Translations under genes and position numbers: made by a program
Shown here: piece after piece, positions 45,586-54,760 of the stretch
How positions within the stretch are numbered: the first letter of the stretch is position 1
How the letters are laid out: the number at the start of each line of letters is the position of its first letter
The notes under the pieces: generated by a model
The model's input: only the letters and a program-made list of their open reading frames with translations
What the model was told of the DNA's origin: nothing
Databases searched by the model: none
From: Vreelandella massiliensis
GTDB lineage: Bacteria; Pseudomonadota; Gammaproteobacteria; Pseudomonadales; Halomonadaceae
Direction of reading: 5' to 3'
Length of the DNA stretch: 64,000 nt
NCBI RefSeq assembly: GCF_900155385.1
Contig: NZ_LT699745.1
Span: forward strand, 1,254,946-1,318,945

Positions 45586-46995
45586 CTATAAAAGCGCTTC
45601 GGCGGCCAGGGCCAGGCGCGAGCGCTCCACGCTTTTCAAGGTGATGTGGCCGGCGTGGGGCCAGTCGCGAAAGCGCTCGACCACGGCGGCCATGCCGCAG
45701 GTGTTGGCGGTGAGGTAGGGCGTATCGATTTGGCCGACGTTGCCCAGGCACACAATTTTGGTATTGCGCCCGGCACGGCTGATCAGGGCTTTGAGCTGTT
45801 TGGGGGTAAAGTTCTGCGCCTCATCGATGATCAAAAACGTATCGTTCAATGTGCGCCCGCGCATAAAGCTGGGGGCGCGAATCTGCACCCGCGAGCCGAT
45901 CAGCTGCCGGGTAGCGCCGCTGTCCCAGCTCGATTCGCCCTCCTCGTTGCGTAACAGGTTGTCCATGTTGTCGTGAAACGCGCCCATCCACGGCGACATC
46001 TTCTCCTCTTCGGTACCCGGTAGAAAGCCGATATCCTCGCCCATGGGAATCGGCGCGCGGGTAAACACCACGCGTTCAAACTGTTTAGCATCAAGGGTTT
46101 GTTGAAACGCCGCGGCGAGCGTCATAAAGGTCTTGCCGGTGCCGGCGTTGCCGGCAATGGTCACCAGATCAATCTCGGGATCCATCAGCAGGTTTAAGGT
46201 AAAATTCTGGCGGCTATCGTGGGCGTGGACACCCCATACCCCGTCATGGTGACGATAGTTGGTTAAAAGCTGCAGGCGAGCGGTGGAGGGCGAAAGCTCG
46301 CGGACGATGGCTTCGAACTCGGCGCCGTTTTCGCTGTCGGAGACCAGCATGCCGACGTGCCATTCGCGTGGCATCTGGCCTTTGAGTTGATAAAAGGTAC
46401 GGTGCTCGACGCGTTCCACGGTGACATCGACGTTAAGCGACTCCCATAGCGTTGTCCCGCGCTGATCAGCGCCGGCGTAAACCTGGGCGCCCTCGATCAT
46501 GGCGTCGCTGTCGTCGAAGGCGCGATCGCTAAGATAATCCTCCACCGGTACCTTGAGCGCCGCGGCTTTGACCCGCAGGTTGATATCCTTGCTGATCAAA
46601 ATCACCGAGGCATCGGGGCGCTCTTCGCGCAGCCGGCAGGTCTCTGCGAGCAGGCGGTTATCGGGGCTTGCCTCCAAATTGTCGAGCGGTTTTAGGTCGT
46701 TGTAACAGAGAAAGCGCAGGCGGCCGGCCGTGCCGGTGGCGCGGGGAATCGGAATGCCGCGCTGAATATCGTCAAAGGTAGCGTGATGGGTAAGGTCGGA
46801 GAGGGTACGGCTGATTTGCCGAGCGGTGCGGGCAATTTCGCGGATGCCGTTTTTATGTTTATCCAGCTCCTCTAAAACGGTCATGGGAATGACCACATCG
46901 TGCTCGTCGAAGTGGTAAAGCGCCATGGGGTCATGGATTAAAACGTTGGTGTCCAGCACGTAAAGCCGCGTGGCTTTCTTCTCAAGTCGAACCAT
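45586..46995 (-). CDS. PIN-PhoH family ribonuclease/ATPase
   Basis: Cytoplasmic protein of 469 residues. Residues about 10-130 form a PIN nuclease domain (RLYVLDTNVLIHDP; acidic DKHKNG and SVILISKDINLR). Residues about 230-460 are a PhoH ATPase with Walker A GNAGTGKT and Walker B TFLIIDEAQN. PIN-PhoH proteins (PhoH2 type) act as ATP-dependent RNA helicase/ribonucleases in other bacteria, and an antitoxin partner is known in mycobacteria but not visible here. The frame extends 16 codons upstream. ATG 46995 was chosen because AAGGAG lies 11 bases before it. Confidence 0.88.
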   Translation of the reverse strand: MVRLEKKATRLYVLDTNVLIHDPMALYHFDEHDVVIPMTVLEELDKHKNGIREIARTARQISRTLSDLTHHATFDDIQRGIPIPRATGTAGRLRFLCYNDLKPLDNLEASPDNRLLAETCRLREERPDASVILISKDINLRVKAAALKVPVEDYLSDRAFDDSDAMIEGAQVYAGADQRGTTLWESLNVDVTVERVEHRTFYQLKGQMPREWHVGMLVSDSENGAEFEAIVRELSPSTARLQLLTNYRHHDGVWGVHAHDSRQNFTLNLLMDPEIDLVTIAGNAGTGKTFMTLAAAFQQTLDAKQFERVVFTRAPIPMGEDIGFLPGTEEEKMSPWMGAFHDNMDNLLRNEEGESSWDSGATRQLIGSRVQIRAPSFMRGRTLNDTFLIIDEAQNFTPKQLKALISRAGRNTKIVCLGNVGQIDTPYLTANTCGMAAVVERFRDWPHAGHITLKSVERSRLALAAEALL

Positions 46996-47226
46996 TATGG
47001 GTAGCACTCCTTGGTTGACGGCAACGTCGACACTGGCAGGCACGTTTTACAACGGTGTGACAGGCAAAACGTGGACATAACCGTGTCGTTCCCCGGCGTA
47101 CTCACTTGACTCCTCTTTGGCCTATATTTGATCTTAGCGTGGTGGGCTTTGTGCGGTTTTGCCAGATTCGCGCTTCAACGCACGGTTTTGAGCGTCCCAG
47201 TTCAGTGACACGAAAGCGAGTTAACG

Positions 47227-47694
47227 ATGACGCCAGCGGTGGAACAGGCCAAAAAAGCCGGGATTGCCTTTCAGCTTCATGAGTACCCGCACGACGCAGC
47301 GGCGCCCTCGTACGGATGGGAAGCGGCGGAGAAACTCGGCGTTGCTGCCGAGCAAGTGTTTAAAACCCTAGTGGTGGCGCTGGATGGCAAGGCGCTTGCC
47401 GTCGGCATTGTGCCGGTCAACCGTCAGCTAGGCTTAAAGCAGATCGCCAAGGCAGCGGGGGCCAAAAAGGCCGCCATGGCCACCCCCGAAGAGATCGAGC
47501 GCGCAACCGGCTACGTGCTCGGGGGCGTCAGCCCCTTGGGGCAGAAAAAGCGCCTCTTAACCGTGGTGGATGACAGCGCCCAAACCCAGGCAACGCTTTA
47601 CGTCAGCGCCGGCCGCCGAGGGCTTGAGATGGTGCTAGCCCCAAGCGATCTTATCGCGCTCACCGGTGGGCGTTTGGCGGCGATCGCGGTGTAA
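47227..47694 (+). CDS. ybaK: Cys-tRNA(Pro)/Cys-tRNA deacylase
   Basis: Editing enzyme of 155 residues in the YbaK/EbsC family that hydrolyses cysteine mischarged on tRNA-Pro. The motif VFKTLVVALDGK and the conserved GGVSPLGQKKRLLTVVDDS (Gly loop) define the family. It stands alone, divergent from the phoH-type gene. Confidence 0.92.
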   Translation: MTPAVEQAKKAGIAFQLHEYPHDAAAPSYGWEAAEKLGVAAEQVFKTLVVALDGKALAVGIVPVNRQLGLKQIAKAAGAKKAAMATPEEIERATGYVLGGVSPLGQKKRLLTVVDDSAQTQATLYVSAGRRGLEMVLAPSDLIALTGGRLAAIAV

Positions 47695-47829
47695 TCGCCG
47701 CGCGGCCAAAGTGCCTTTCTGATACTGTAATGGATAGTGAGTGTACTGAATAGACAGTGGCGTGCCGGGTAACAGGCCCCGTGCGCCGTTTTTGTTTTGC
47801 CGGGCTTTTCGCCCCTTCAGGAATTTTTT

Positions 47830-49227
47830 GTGTCCGACACCTCTTTTGCTTCTTTAGCGCTTCCGCCAGCGCTGCTGTCTAACCTTGACGCCCTTGGCTA
47901 TCACCACATGACCCCGGTGCAAGCGCAAAGCTTGCCGCCGATGCTGGCCGGGGGCGATGTGCTCGCAAAGGCCAAGACCGGCTCGGGTAAAACCGCCGCG
48001 TTCGGGCTGGCGCTACTGGCGGGGCTGCGCGTGGAAGACTTCGCGGTGCAGGGTCTGGTGCTTTGCCCCACGCGTGAGCTGGCCGACCAAGTGGCCGAAG
48101 AGCTGCGCCGCTTGGCCCGCGCAATGCCCAATGTGAAGGTGTTAACCCTGTGCGGTGGCGCGCCCTTTGGGCCGCAGCTAAGCTCGCTTGCGCACGGCGC
48201 GCATATTGTCGTGGGCACGCCCGGGCGCATCGACGAGCACCTGCGCAAAGGCTCGCTTTTGCTCAACGCGCTGACAACGCTGGTGCTGGATGAGGCTGAT
48301 CGGATGCTCGATATGGGCTTTCAAGCCGCGATCGATGCCATCATTGCCGATACCCCCGCCAAGCGTCAGACGCTGCTGTTCAGCGCGACGTTTCCCGATG
48401 AGCAGGCAGCCGGTGGCCTGGCGGCGATGACGCGCGGCGTGATGCGCGACCCCGTGACGGTGAACGTGCATGAGACCCACGATGCCAGCAGCATCGCGCA
48501 GCGCTTTTATGCCGTCGCAAACGATGAGTCGCGCTTTGCCGCGCTCAAAACGCTGCTATTGGCAAAACGGCCGACAAGTAGCGTGGTGTTTTGTAATACC
48601 AAGCGCGAAACCCAAGCGGTGGCCGATGGGCTGGTCGAGGCAGGTTTTGGCGCCTTAGCGCTACACGGTGATTTAGAGCAGAAAGATCGCGACCGCGTAC
48701 TCATCCTTTTTGCCAACCAGAGCGCCTCGATTCTGGTGGCGACCGATGTTGCCGCAAGGGGCTTGGATATCGCCGAGCTCGACGCCGTCTTCAACTACCA
48801 GATTGCCCGCGAACTCGAGGTGCATGTCCACCGTGTGGGCCGCACCGGGCGGGCCGGCGCGAGCGGCGTTGCCTGTACCTTAGTGGCGCCCCAGGACACC
48901 TATCGGCTGGAGCGCTTAGCGGATCTGCTGGGTGAACCACTTACCACCGAAGCCTTACCCAAGGCGCCGAACAGCGCCCCGTTTGAGCCCCCCATGGCCA
49001 CGTTGCAACTCGCGGGGGGCAAAAAAGACAAGCTGCGCCCGGGCGATATTCTCGGGGCACTGACCGGGGAAGGGGGCTTGCGTGGCGAACAGGTAGGCAA
49101 AATCAAAGTGCTGGCCCGTAGCGCTTATGTCGCGGTGGAGCGCCGCGCGATTCAACCGGCTCAAGCCAAGCTTGAGCGCGATAAATTAAAAGGGCGAGCC
49201 TTCAAGGTCCGTCGTGTCCGTTTTTAA
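47830..49227 (+). CDS. dbpA: ATP-dependent RNA helicase DbpA
   Basis: DEAD-box RNA helicase of 465 residues that acts in 50S ribosomal subunit assembly, guided by a C-terminal RNA-binding domain to hairpin 92 of 23S rRNA. Motifs: Q-motif MTPVQAQSLP, Walker A AKTGSGKT, DEAD as VLDEADRMLDMG, SAT as LFSATFPD, and HRVGRTGRAG. The C-terminal 75 residues (KLRPGDILGALTGEGGL; VGKIKVL) match the DbpA RNA-binding domain. The frame begins earlier, but GTG 47830 with AGGA upstream and VSDTSFASL at the start is preferred. The RIO kinase gene starts nine bases after its stop. Confidence 0.92.
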   Translation: MSDTSFASLALPPALLSNLDALGYHHMTPVQAQSLPPMLAGGDVLAKAKTGSGKTAAFGLALLAGLRVEDFAVQGLVLCPTRELADQVAEELRRLARAMPNVKVLTLCGGAPFGPQLSSLAHGAHIVVGTPGRIDEHLRKGSLLLNALTTLVLDEADRMLDMGFQAAIDAIIADTPAKRQTLLFSATFPDEQAAGGLAAMTRGVMRDPVTVNVHETHDASSIAQRFYAVANDESRFAALKTLLLAKRPTSSVVFCNTKRETQAVADGLVEAGFGALALHGDLEQKDRDRVLILFANQSASILVATDVAARGLDIAELDAVFNYQIARELEVHVHRVGRTGRAGASGVACTLVAPQDTYRLERLADLLGEPLTTEALPKAPNSAPFEPPMATLQLAGGKKDKLRPGDILGALTGEGGLRGEQVGKIKVLARSAYVAVERRAIQPAQAKLERDKLKGRAFKVRRVRF

Positions 49228-49236
49228 GTGTGTGCG

Positions 49237-50091
49237 ATGAAAATACCCAAACGATTACAGCCCCTGGTCGACGATGGCATGATCGACGAGGTGCTGATGC
49301 AGCTGATGAGCGGCAAGGAAGCGCAGGTGTACGTGGTGCGCTGCGGCGATGACGTGCGCTGCGCCAAGGTGTTCAAAGAGGCCAAGCAGCGCAGCTTTAA
49401 GCAGGCGGTGCAGTACCAGGAAGGGCGCAAAGAGCGTAACAGCCGCCGGGCCAGGGCGATGGCCAAGAAGACACGTTACGGACAAAAAGAGCAGGAGCAG
49501 GCGTGGCTAACCGCCGAGGTCGACGCGCTCTATCAGTTGGCCGGGGCAGACGTGCGCGTGCCAAAGCCCTACGGCTTCGTCGATGGTGTGCTATTGATGG
49601 AGATGATCAGCGACGCCGAGGGCGATGTGGCACCGCGCCTGGGTGATGTCACGTTGACCCAAGAGCAGGCGCTACGCTACCACGCCAAAGTGATACAAGA
49701 CGTGGTCAAGATGCTCTGCGCCGGTTTGATCCACGGGGATTTGTCGGAGTTTAACGTGCTACTCGACGCCGAGGGGCCGGTGATTATCGACCTGCCCCAG
49801 GCCGTGAACGCCGCCGGCAATAACAGCGCCGCCGCGATGCTGGAGCGCGACGTGAACAACATGCGCGCTTACTTTGGCCGCTTTGCCCCCGAGCTTTTGA
49901 CCACCCAGTACGGCAAAGAGATGTGGGCGTTGTACGAAGCCGGCGAGCTGCACCCGGAGAGTACGCTTACCGGCCACTTTGAGGTGGATTCGCACATCGC
50001 CAACGTCGACGAGTTGATGGAAGTGATCGACGATGCGAAAGAGGAAGAGGCCGAGCGCCAGGCGCGTATGCGCGATGACGACGATGATTGA
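49237..50091 (+). CDS. RIO1-family atypical protein kinase
   Basis: Protein of 284 residues with a RIO kinase domain: nucleotide loop MSGKEAQVYVVRCG, Lys in RCAKVFKEA, catalytic loop LIHGDLSEFNVLL and metal site VIIDLPQAVN (IDLPQ in place of DFG). It ends in an acidic tail (MRDDDDD). Eukaryotic and archaeal RIO kinases mature the small ribosomal subunit; the role in bacteria is unclear. ATG 49237 was chosen over the upstream frame start. It is likely transcribed with dbpA. Confidence 0.9.
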   Translation: MKIPKRLQPLVDDGMIDEVLMQLMSGKEAQVYVVRCGDDVRCAKVFKEAKQRSFKQAVQYQEGRKERNSRRARAMAKKTRYGQKEQEQAWLTAEVDALYQLAGADVRVPKPYGFVDGVLLMEMISDAEGDVAPRLGDVTLTQEQALRYHAKVIQDVVKMLCAGLIHGDLSEFNVLLDAEGPVIIDLPQAVNAAGNNSAAAMLERDVNNMRAYFGRFAPELLTTQYGKEMWALYEAGELHPESTLTGHFEVDSHIANVDELMEVIDDAKEEEAERQARMRDDDDD

Positions 50092-50220
50092 GGGCGGTTG
50101 AAGCCGTATCGCCAGCGGGTTAGCACGCCAAAGAGCCACAGAGGGGGAGACGACGCACTAGTCACGCGGCCGCCTAGCGGTGTAATCTCAGCGCTTCTTA
50201 TCGCCACAGAGGAATTTCTT

Positions 50221-51189
50221 ATGACGTGTTCGCGTTGGGTAAGCGCCGCTACCGCGAGTGGTTTTCTGCTCTCATCAATGCTGTTGAGCGCCCCTTCCTT
50301 GGCGCAAGATAACGCTGAGACAGTGCGTTTTGCCGTGCCGGCGTGGCCCGGTGTCACGGTCAAAACCGCCCTGACGGCACAGCTACTGGAGGCGCTGGGC
50401 TACGAGGTGCGTCAGCAGGAACTTGGCTCCACGATTACCTATGAAGCCATGAATCAAGGTGAAATCGATGCCTTCATGGCCGCCTGGCTCCCCGCGCAAA
50501 ACGGCATGTACGAGACGGCCATGGCGCGCGATACCATCGTGGATTTGGGTAACAACGTGGATGGCGCCCGGCTGGGCTTTGCCGTGCCAACCTATGTGTA
50601 CGATGCTGGACTCACCTCCGCTGCGCAGTTCGCCAACGAAGCGTTTGCTGAGCGTCTTGATCAGACGATTTACTCCATTGAAGTCGGCTCGGGAATGAGT
50701 GACCTACTCAATGCCGCCGTAGACGACGATGTTTACGGGCTGGGTGACTGGAAGCTCTCGGAAACGTCCACGCCGGGCATGCTGAGTGCCGCCGCTGATG
50801 CCATCAACCGAGACGAGTGGATCGTTTTTGCCGGCTGGACGCCGCACTGGATGAATATTGAGTACGATATCCGCTACCTTGACGACCCTGAAAATATCTG
50901 GGGGGAAAGCGGCGGCAGAAGTGATGTCAAAACGCTGGTGACCCGTGATTTTTACGCGGCGAACCCCAACGCGACGCGTCTCTTGGATCAAATCGCGTTT
51001 AGCGCAGAAGATCAAAGCGCCATGATTTATGGCTTTAGCTATGAGGAGCGTGAGCCCGAGCAGGTAGCGCTAGAGTGGATGCGCGATAACCCCGAACGCG
51101 TGCAAGCCTTTCTTGAAGGCGTAACGACCACAGAGGGCAGCGCCGCCTGGGAGGCCGTTAATACGCAGTTGAAGCTAGAGGCGGAATAA
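50221..51189 (+). CDS. Glycine betaine/choline-type substrate-binding protein (orphan)
   Basis: Periplasmic binding protein of 322 residues from the ProX/OpuAC family, which binds quaternary amines such as glycine betaine, carnitine or choline. It begins with a signal peptide (ATASGFLLSSMLLSAPSLA). Domain motifs include FAVPAWPGVTVKTA, NQGEIDAFMAAWLPAQNG, GYDVRQ-like strands and FAGWTPHWMNIEYDIRYLDDP; the aromatic residues WP, W and W are typical of the ligand box. ATG 50221 follows AGAGGAA. No ABC permease or ATPase gene lies nearby. Uptake of compatible solutes fits a halophile. Confidence 0.87.
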   Translation: MTCSRWVSAATASGFLLSSMLLSAPSLAQDNAETVRFAVPAWPGVTVKTALTAQLLEALGYEVRQQELGSTITYEAMNQGEIDAFMAAWLPAQNGMYETAMARDTIVDLGNNVDGARLGFAVPTYVYDAGLTSAAQFANEAFAERLDQTIYSIEVGSGMSDLLNAAVDDDVYGLGDWKLSETSTPGMLSAAADAINRDEWIVFAGWTPHWMNIEYDIRYLDDPENIWGESGGRSDVKTLVTRDFYAANPNATRLLDQIAFSAEDQSAMIYGFSYEEREPEQVALEWMRDNPERVQAFLEGVTTTEGSAAWEAVNTQLKLEAE

Positions 51190-51241
51190 GCGCAGTCACT
51201 TTTGCAGTGCTTCTCGCTCTTGAGAGGACGTTTGATCAGCT

Positions 51242-51264
51242 GGCCCGCGTGACGCGGGCCTTTT
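51242..51264 (+). terminator. Terminator after the binding-protein gene
   Basis: GGCCCGC and GCGGGCC form a 7-bp stem with a five-base loop (GTGAC), followed by TTTT. Confidence 0.82.
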
Positions 51265-51352
51265 AGGCTCTGGCCGTTTCAGCCCTTGACGTCACCGCTG
51301 ACCGCCCCAAGGTCTACGCTTGAATGACACTTCTGATTAGGAGACAACGACG

Positions 51353-52360
51353 ATGCAAGCGATTCAAGTGAAAGCACCGGGTGGCTTAGACAACCTCAAA
51401 ATAGTCGACATGCAAGCACCTGGAGAACCCGGGCCAGGCGAAATACGCGTGCGCCTGCACGCCAGCTCGCTTAATTTCCACGACTACGCCGTGGTCACGG
51501 GGATGATTCCCACCGAAGAGGGCCGTATCCCCATGTCCGACGGCGCGGGCGTTGTTGACGCCGTGGGTGAGGGCGTAAGCGAATTCGCCGTGGGCGATCG
51601 CGTGGTCTCCACCTTCTTCCCCCAGTGGCAGGAGGGCCCGGCGCGCGTGGGCGATTTTCGCACCACGCCGGGCGATGGCGTTGAAGGCTACGCCCGCGAA
51701 CAAGTCGTTGCGCCAGCGACCTCCTTCACCCATCAGCCAGAGGGCTACAGCCACGCCGAATCCGCCACGCTGACCACCGCCGGGTTGACGGCTTGGCGTG
51801 CGTTGGTCGTGGATGGCGGCCTGAAAGCTGGAGAAACGGTTTTAGTGTTAGGGACCGGCGGCGTGTCTATTTTCGGGCTTCAGATTGCCAAGATGATGGG
51901 CGCCCGCGTGATTGCCACGTCGTCGTCCGATGCCAAGCTTGAGCGGCTCAAGGAGATGGGCGCCGAGCATGTGATCAACTACAAAACCACTCCCGAGTGG
52001 GGCAAAGAGGTCAAAGCGTTAACCAATGGCGAAGGCGTGGACCATGTCATTGAGGTGGGTGGCCCCGGTACCCTGCCGCAGTCGATCGACGCGGTCAAAA
52101 TCGGCGGCCACATTGCCCTGATTGGTATTCTCACCGGCCGCGAGGGCGAGGTGCCTACCGCCAAGCTCATGGCCAAGCAAGCGACCCTCAAAGGGCTGAT
52201 TGTGGGCAACCGTCGTGATCAGATTGAGTTTGTGCGCGCCATCAACGCCACTGGCATGCGCCCTGTCATCGACCGCGAGTTCGCCTTGAGCGAGATCGCC
52301 GATGCCTTCCGTCACGAAGAAGCCGGGAAGCACTTCGGCAAGATCTGCCTGACGTTCTGA
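51353..52360 (+). CDS. Zinc-free medium-chain alcohol dehydrogenase / quinone oxidoreductase-like
   Basis: MDR-family oxidoreductase of 335 residues. The catalytic domain starts MQAIQVKAPGGLDNLK; the catalytic-zinc cysteine and the structural zinc cysteines of true alcohol dehydrogenases are absent (SSLNFHDYAVV; GDRVVSTFF). The NAD(P)-binding motif is VLVLGTGGVSIFGLQIAKMMG. Its substrate is unknown. ATG 51353 follows AGGAGA. The stop overlaps the start of the next gene (TGATG). Confidence 0.85.
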   Translation: MQAIQVKAPGGLDNLKIVDMQAPGEPGPGEIRVRLHASSLNFHDYAVVTGMIPTEEGRIPMSDGAGVVDAVGEGVSEFAVGDRVVSTFFPQWQEGPARVGDFRTTPGDGVEGYAREQVVAPATSFTHQPEGYSHAESATLTTAGLTAWRALVVDGGLKAGETVLVLGTGGVSIFGLQIAKMMGARVIATSSSDAKLERLKEMGAEHVINYKTTPEWGKEVKALTNGEGVDHVIEVGGPGTLPQSIDAVKIGGHIALIGILTGREGEVPTAKLMAKQATLKGLIVGNRRDQIEFVRAINATGMRPVIDREFALSEIADAFRHEEAGKHFGKICLTF

Positions 52361-53128
52361 TGAGTGAAAGAGGCCGTGCAGTGTATCTTGGCTGGGATGT
52401 CGGCGGCTGGAACTGCGATCACAACCCGGCCAGCCGTGATGCGCTGGTGCTGCTGGATGCCTCGTTAAATATGCTAGGCACGCCGTGGCGGGGCAATCTG
52501 CGCGAAACGCTAAACGCGGCGGCCTCGCCACGAGATTTGGTCACACGGCTGCTGGCTGTGTGGCCTCACCGCAAGCGGTAACGAACGGTTCGTGATGGCG
52601 ATCGATACGCCGTTGGCGCTACCCCAGGCGCTTTTAGCCTTGGCCCGTGGTGAGCCAGCCGCCTCCTTGGGCCGCTCCCAAGATAACCCCTACCTATATC
52701 GGCAAACCGAGCGCTGGCTGTTTAAGCACGGCGTGACGCCGTTATCGCCGATCAAGGACATGATTGGCAGCCAAGCCACCAAGGGTATGCACCTACTGGC
52801 ACGCTTTGCGCCGCATATTATCGCGTGTGGACAGTGGCAGAGTGACGATGGGGCGCTCATGGCGGTTGAAGGGTACCCATCCCCCGCCAAGCGCTCAGCG
52901 GCGCTGGCAAACCTTCAAGCACGCTGTCAGCTTCCCGCCGAGTGGCAAAGTGCGCTCACCACGCCCACGCCGAAGCAGCAGGATCTGCAGGATGCCTGGC
53001 TGTGTGCTTTGGTGGCGTGGAGCTTGGAGCACGCTTGCGCGCTTCTCGCCTGGCCGCCGGCTGAGATGCCAGCGGCAGAAGGGTGGATATTTGTGCCGCA
53101 GGATGCCCTATTTAAAGCACCAAAGTAA
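52360..53128 (+). pseudogene. Frameshifted gene resembling DUF429 (RNase H-like) proteins
   Basis: Two parts of one protein appear in different frames. Frame 52360-52581 gives 73 residues starting MSERGRAVYLGWDVGGWN with a beta-1 aspartate, ending WPHRKR at a stop. From about 52571 the +1 frame continues as ASGNERFVMAIDTPLALP and runs to 53128 (the second open frame begins near 52592). Joining them after WPH by skipping one base in CACCGCAAG gives a single protein of about 256 residues with two RNase H-like acidic motifs. Either the gene is broken, the sequence has an error, or a +1 slip occurs. It overlaps the upstream oxidoreductase gene as TGATG. The DUF429 assignment is tentative. Confidence 0.55.
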
Positions 53129-53163
53129 GTTTAGGAAGCGCTGAGAACCAGTGTAATCATCAA

Positions 53164-53424
53164 TCAGTGTGGCTCGGCCAGACTGTCTTTAACGGGTTTT
53201 AATCCGGCGAGTAATGTCTCAGGCGCAATATCTTGCTCATGAGGCCAAGTGACAGCCCCTAAAAAAACGCCAACCTGCGAGAAATACGCTTTGTCTTTCA
53301 GTTCCTTAAATATGCCGTGGTTGAGGTACGGTTTAAGGTCAAAAACGCCCTTCCGGCCATCTTCAAGCTCAACGAAAATTTGATAGTTGTCCATTGGGCG
53401 CACTTCTTTTACATCCCAGTACAT
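53164..53424 (-). CDS. DUF2442 protein
   Basis: Protein of 86 residues with the DUF2442 pattern: WDVKEVRPMDNYQIFVELEDG, then KGVFDLKPYLNHGIFKELKD and FLGAVTWPHEQDIAPE. DUF2442 proteins are usually encoded beside DUF4160 proteins and have been considered toxin-antitoxin-like pairs, but their function is not settled. ATG 53424 follows GAGG seven bases upstream; a GTG two codons earlier is also possible. A DUF4160 remnant lies directly upstream. Confidence 0.82.
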   Translation of the reverse strand: MYWDVKEVRPMDNYQIFVELEDGRKGVFDLKPYLNHGIFKELKDKAYFSQVGVFLGAVTWPHEQDIAPETLLAGLKPVKDSLAEPH

Positions 53425-53433
53425 CGTCACACC

Positions 53434-53541
53434 TCATAAGGGGTCAATTTTGTAAAGGGCTTCTCCGGCGATGGCCAACTCCCAGTCGGCCATCAATTCA
53501 TCGCGGTGCGGGTTCAATCCATACATTGAAATGACGGGCAT
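53434..53541 (-). pseudogene. Truncated DUF4160 gene
   Basis: An open frame of 35 residues reads MPVISMYGLNPHRDELMADW, then ELAIAGEALYKIDPL. The first eight residues resemble the DUF4160 N-terminus (MPTIS-x-YG) and the rest its C-terminus, which ends with a DELMADWELA-like helix. Most of the central domain is missing, so an internal deletion has joined the two ends. It lies ten bases upstream of DUF2442 on the same strand. Confidence 0.6.
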
Positions 53542-53563
53542 GGTGAACCTTTACCAGTGGTGT

Positions 53564-54292
53564 TTACGCGTTCTCCGGCAGCTCGCCGCTGTGGTAGACG
53601 TTTTGCACGTCGTCGAGGTCGTTGAGCATATACAGCAGTTTCTCGAAGGCCGCGACGTCATCGCCCTCCACCGGAGTGGTGGTTTGCGGCAGAAACTGAA
53701 TCTCGTCAGCCTCGAAGTCGATCTCGCCGAAGGTGTCGAGCAGTGCTTGTTTGGCCTTGGCGTAATCGGTGTGAGGGGCGAAGACGGTGATGCGGCCCTC
53801 TTCGTGCTCGATGTCGGTGACATCCACGTCGGCTTCCATCAGCGCTTCGAGCACGGTCTCTTCGTCGTCGCCTTCGAAGGCGAAAATCGCGCAGTGATCA
53901 AACATGTGGCTGACGCTGCCGGGGGTGCCGATCTTGCTTTTGGTTTTGGTAAAGCAGCCGCGCACATCGCCAAAGGTGCGGTTAGGATTATCGGTCAAGC
54001 ACTCAACGATCACCATCGCATTGCCGGGGCCAAAGCCTTCGTAGCGCGCGGCGGAGAAGTCTTCGCCGCCGGCGCCGCTGGCTTTATCCAGGGCTTTGTC
54101 GATCACATGCGAGGGTACCTGGTCTTTTTTGGCCCGTTCGATCAAACCGCGCAGCGTCAGGTTACTGTTAGGGTCGGTGCCGCCGGATTTGGCGCAGACG
54201 TAAATTTCGCGCCCATATTTGCTGTAAACCTTGGTTTTAGCAGCGGCCGTTTTGGCCATGGATTCTTTACGGTTCTGAAAAGCCCTACCCAT
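53564..54292 (-). CDS. YebC/PmpR-family regulator
   Basis: Protein of 242 residues of the YebC/PmpR family, which includes transcriptional regulators and proteins that help ribosomes through proline stretches. Motifs include [21 protein letters not shown] [42 protein letters not shown] and [14 protein letters not shown] [17 protein letters not shown]. The first 16 codons of the frame are excluded; ATG 54292 follows AGGAG. It is more like the YeeN branch than RuvC-linked YebC because the N-terminus reads [15 protein letters not shown]. Confidence 0.9.
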   Translation of the reverse strand: MGRAFQNRKESMAKTAAAKTKVYSKYGREIYVCAKSGGTDPNSNLTLRGLIERAKKDQVPSHVIDKALDKASGAGGEDFSAARYEGFGPGNAMVIVECLTDNPNRTFGDVRGCFTKTKSKIGTPGSVSHMFDHCAIFAFEGDDEETVLEALMEADVDVTDIEHEEGRITVFAPHTDYAKAKQALLDTFGEIDFEADEIQFLPQTTTPVEGDDVAAFEKLLYMLNDLDDVQNVYHSGELPENA

Positions 54293-54442
54293 CGTCAACT
54301 CCTGTGTCGTTGATATCGCTGGTGGTATGAAAAGCCACAATCTTACTCGACAACCCCTTTGCCTAACAGCGTTATTGCGCTCTCAGTAGGTCGGGATTTG
54401 CGCTACACTTGAGCGTTTTTGTACTGCTCAAGGAGGAACTTC

Positions 54443-54760
54443 ATGCCGTTTTCGCTATGGCTATCATTGGCCGCTATTTGCGCCATGGGGGCGATGTCGC
54501 CGGGGCCGAGTTTGGCGCTGGTGCTGCGCCACACCTTGGGCGGGGGGCGCATGCCGGGAGTCACGGCGGGGCTTTTCCATGCCTTGGGCGTGGGCTTTTA
54601 CGCACTGCTGACCGTATTGGGTTTGGGCGCGTTGATGGCAAGCTTTCCGCTGCTGTTTCAGCTGGTGACCTGGGGTGGGGCGGCCTACCTCTGGCAGGAG
54701 GCGATCACACCGCCGAGCGCGGAAATGGTGGCGCTACATGGCGTGGCCTCGGTGTTGCTT
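54443..54760 (+). pseudogene. 5' fragment of a LysE-type exporter gene
   Basis: A perfect ribosome-binding site (AAGGAGG) and ATG 54443 begin a LysE/RhtB-like protein: MSPGPSLALVLRHTLGGG, then FHALGVGFYALLTVLGLGALM and LVTWGGAAYLW, the first three helices. After about 90 residues the similarity stops and the sequence continues into fliA-like DNA. The right boundary is approximate. A normal family member has about 205 residues with six helices. The frame remains open to 55123 but reads through fliA out of register. Confidence 0.75.
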
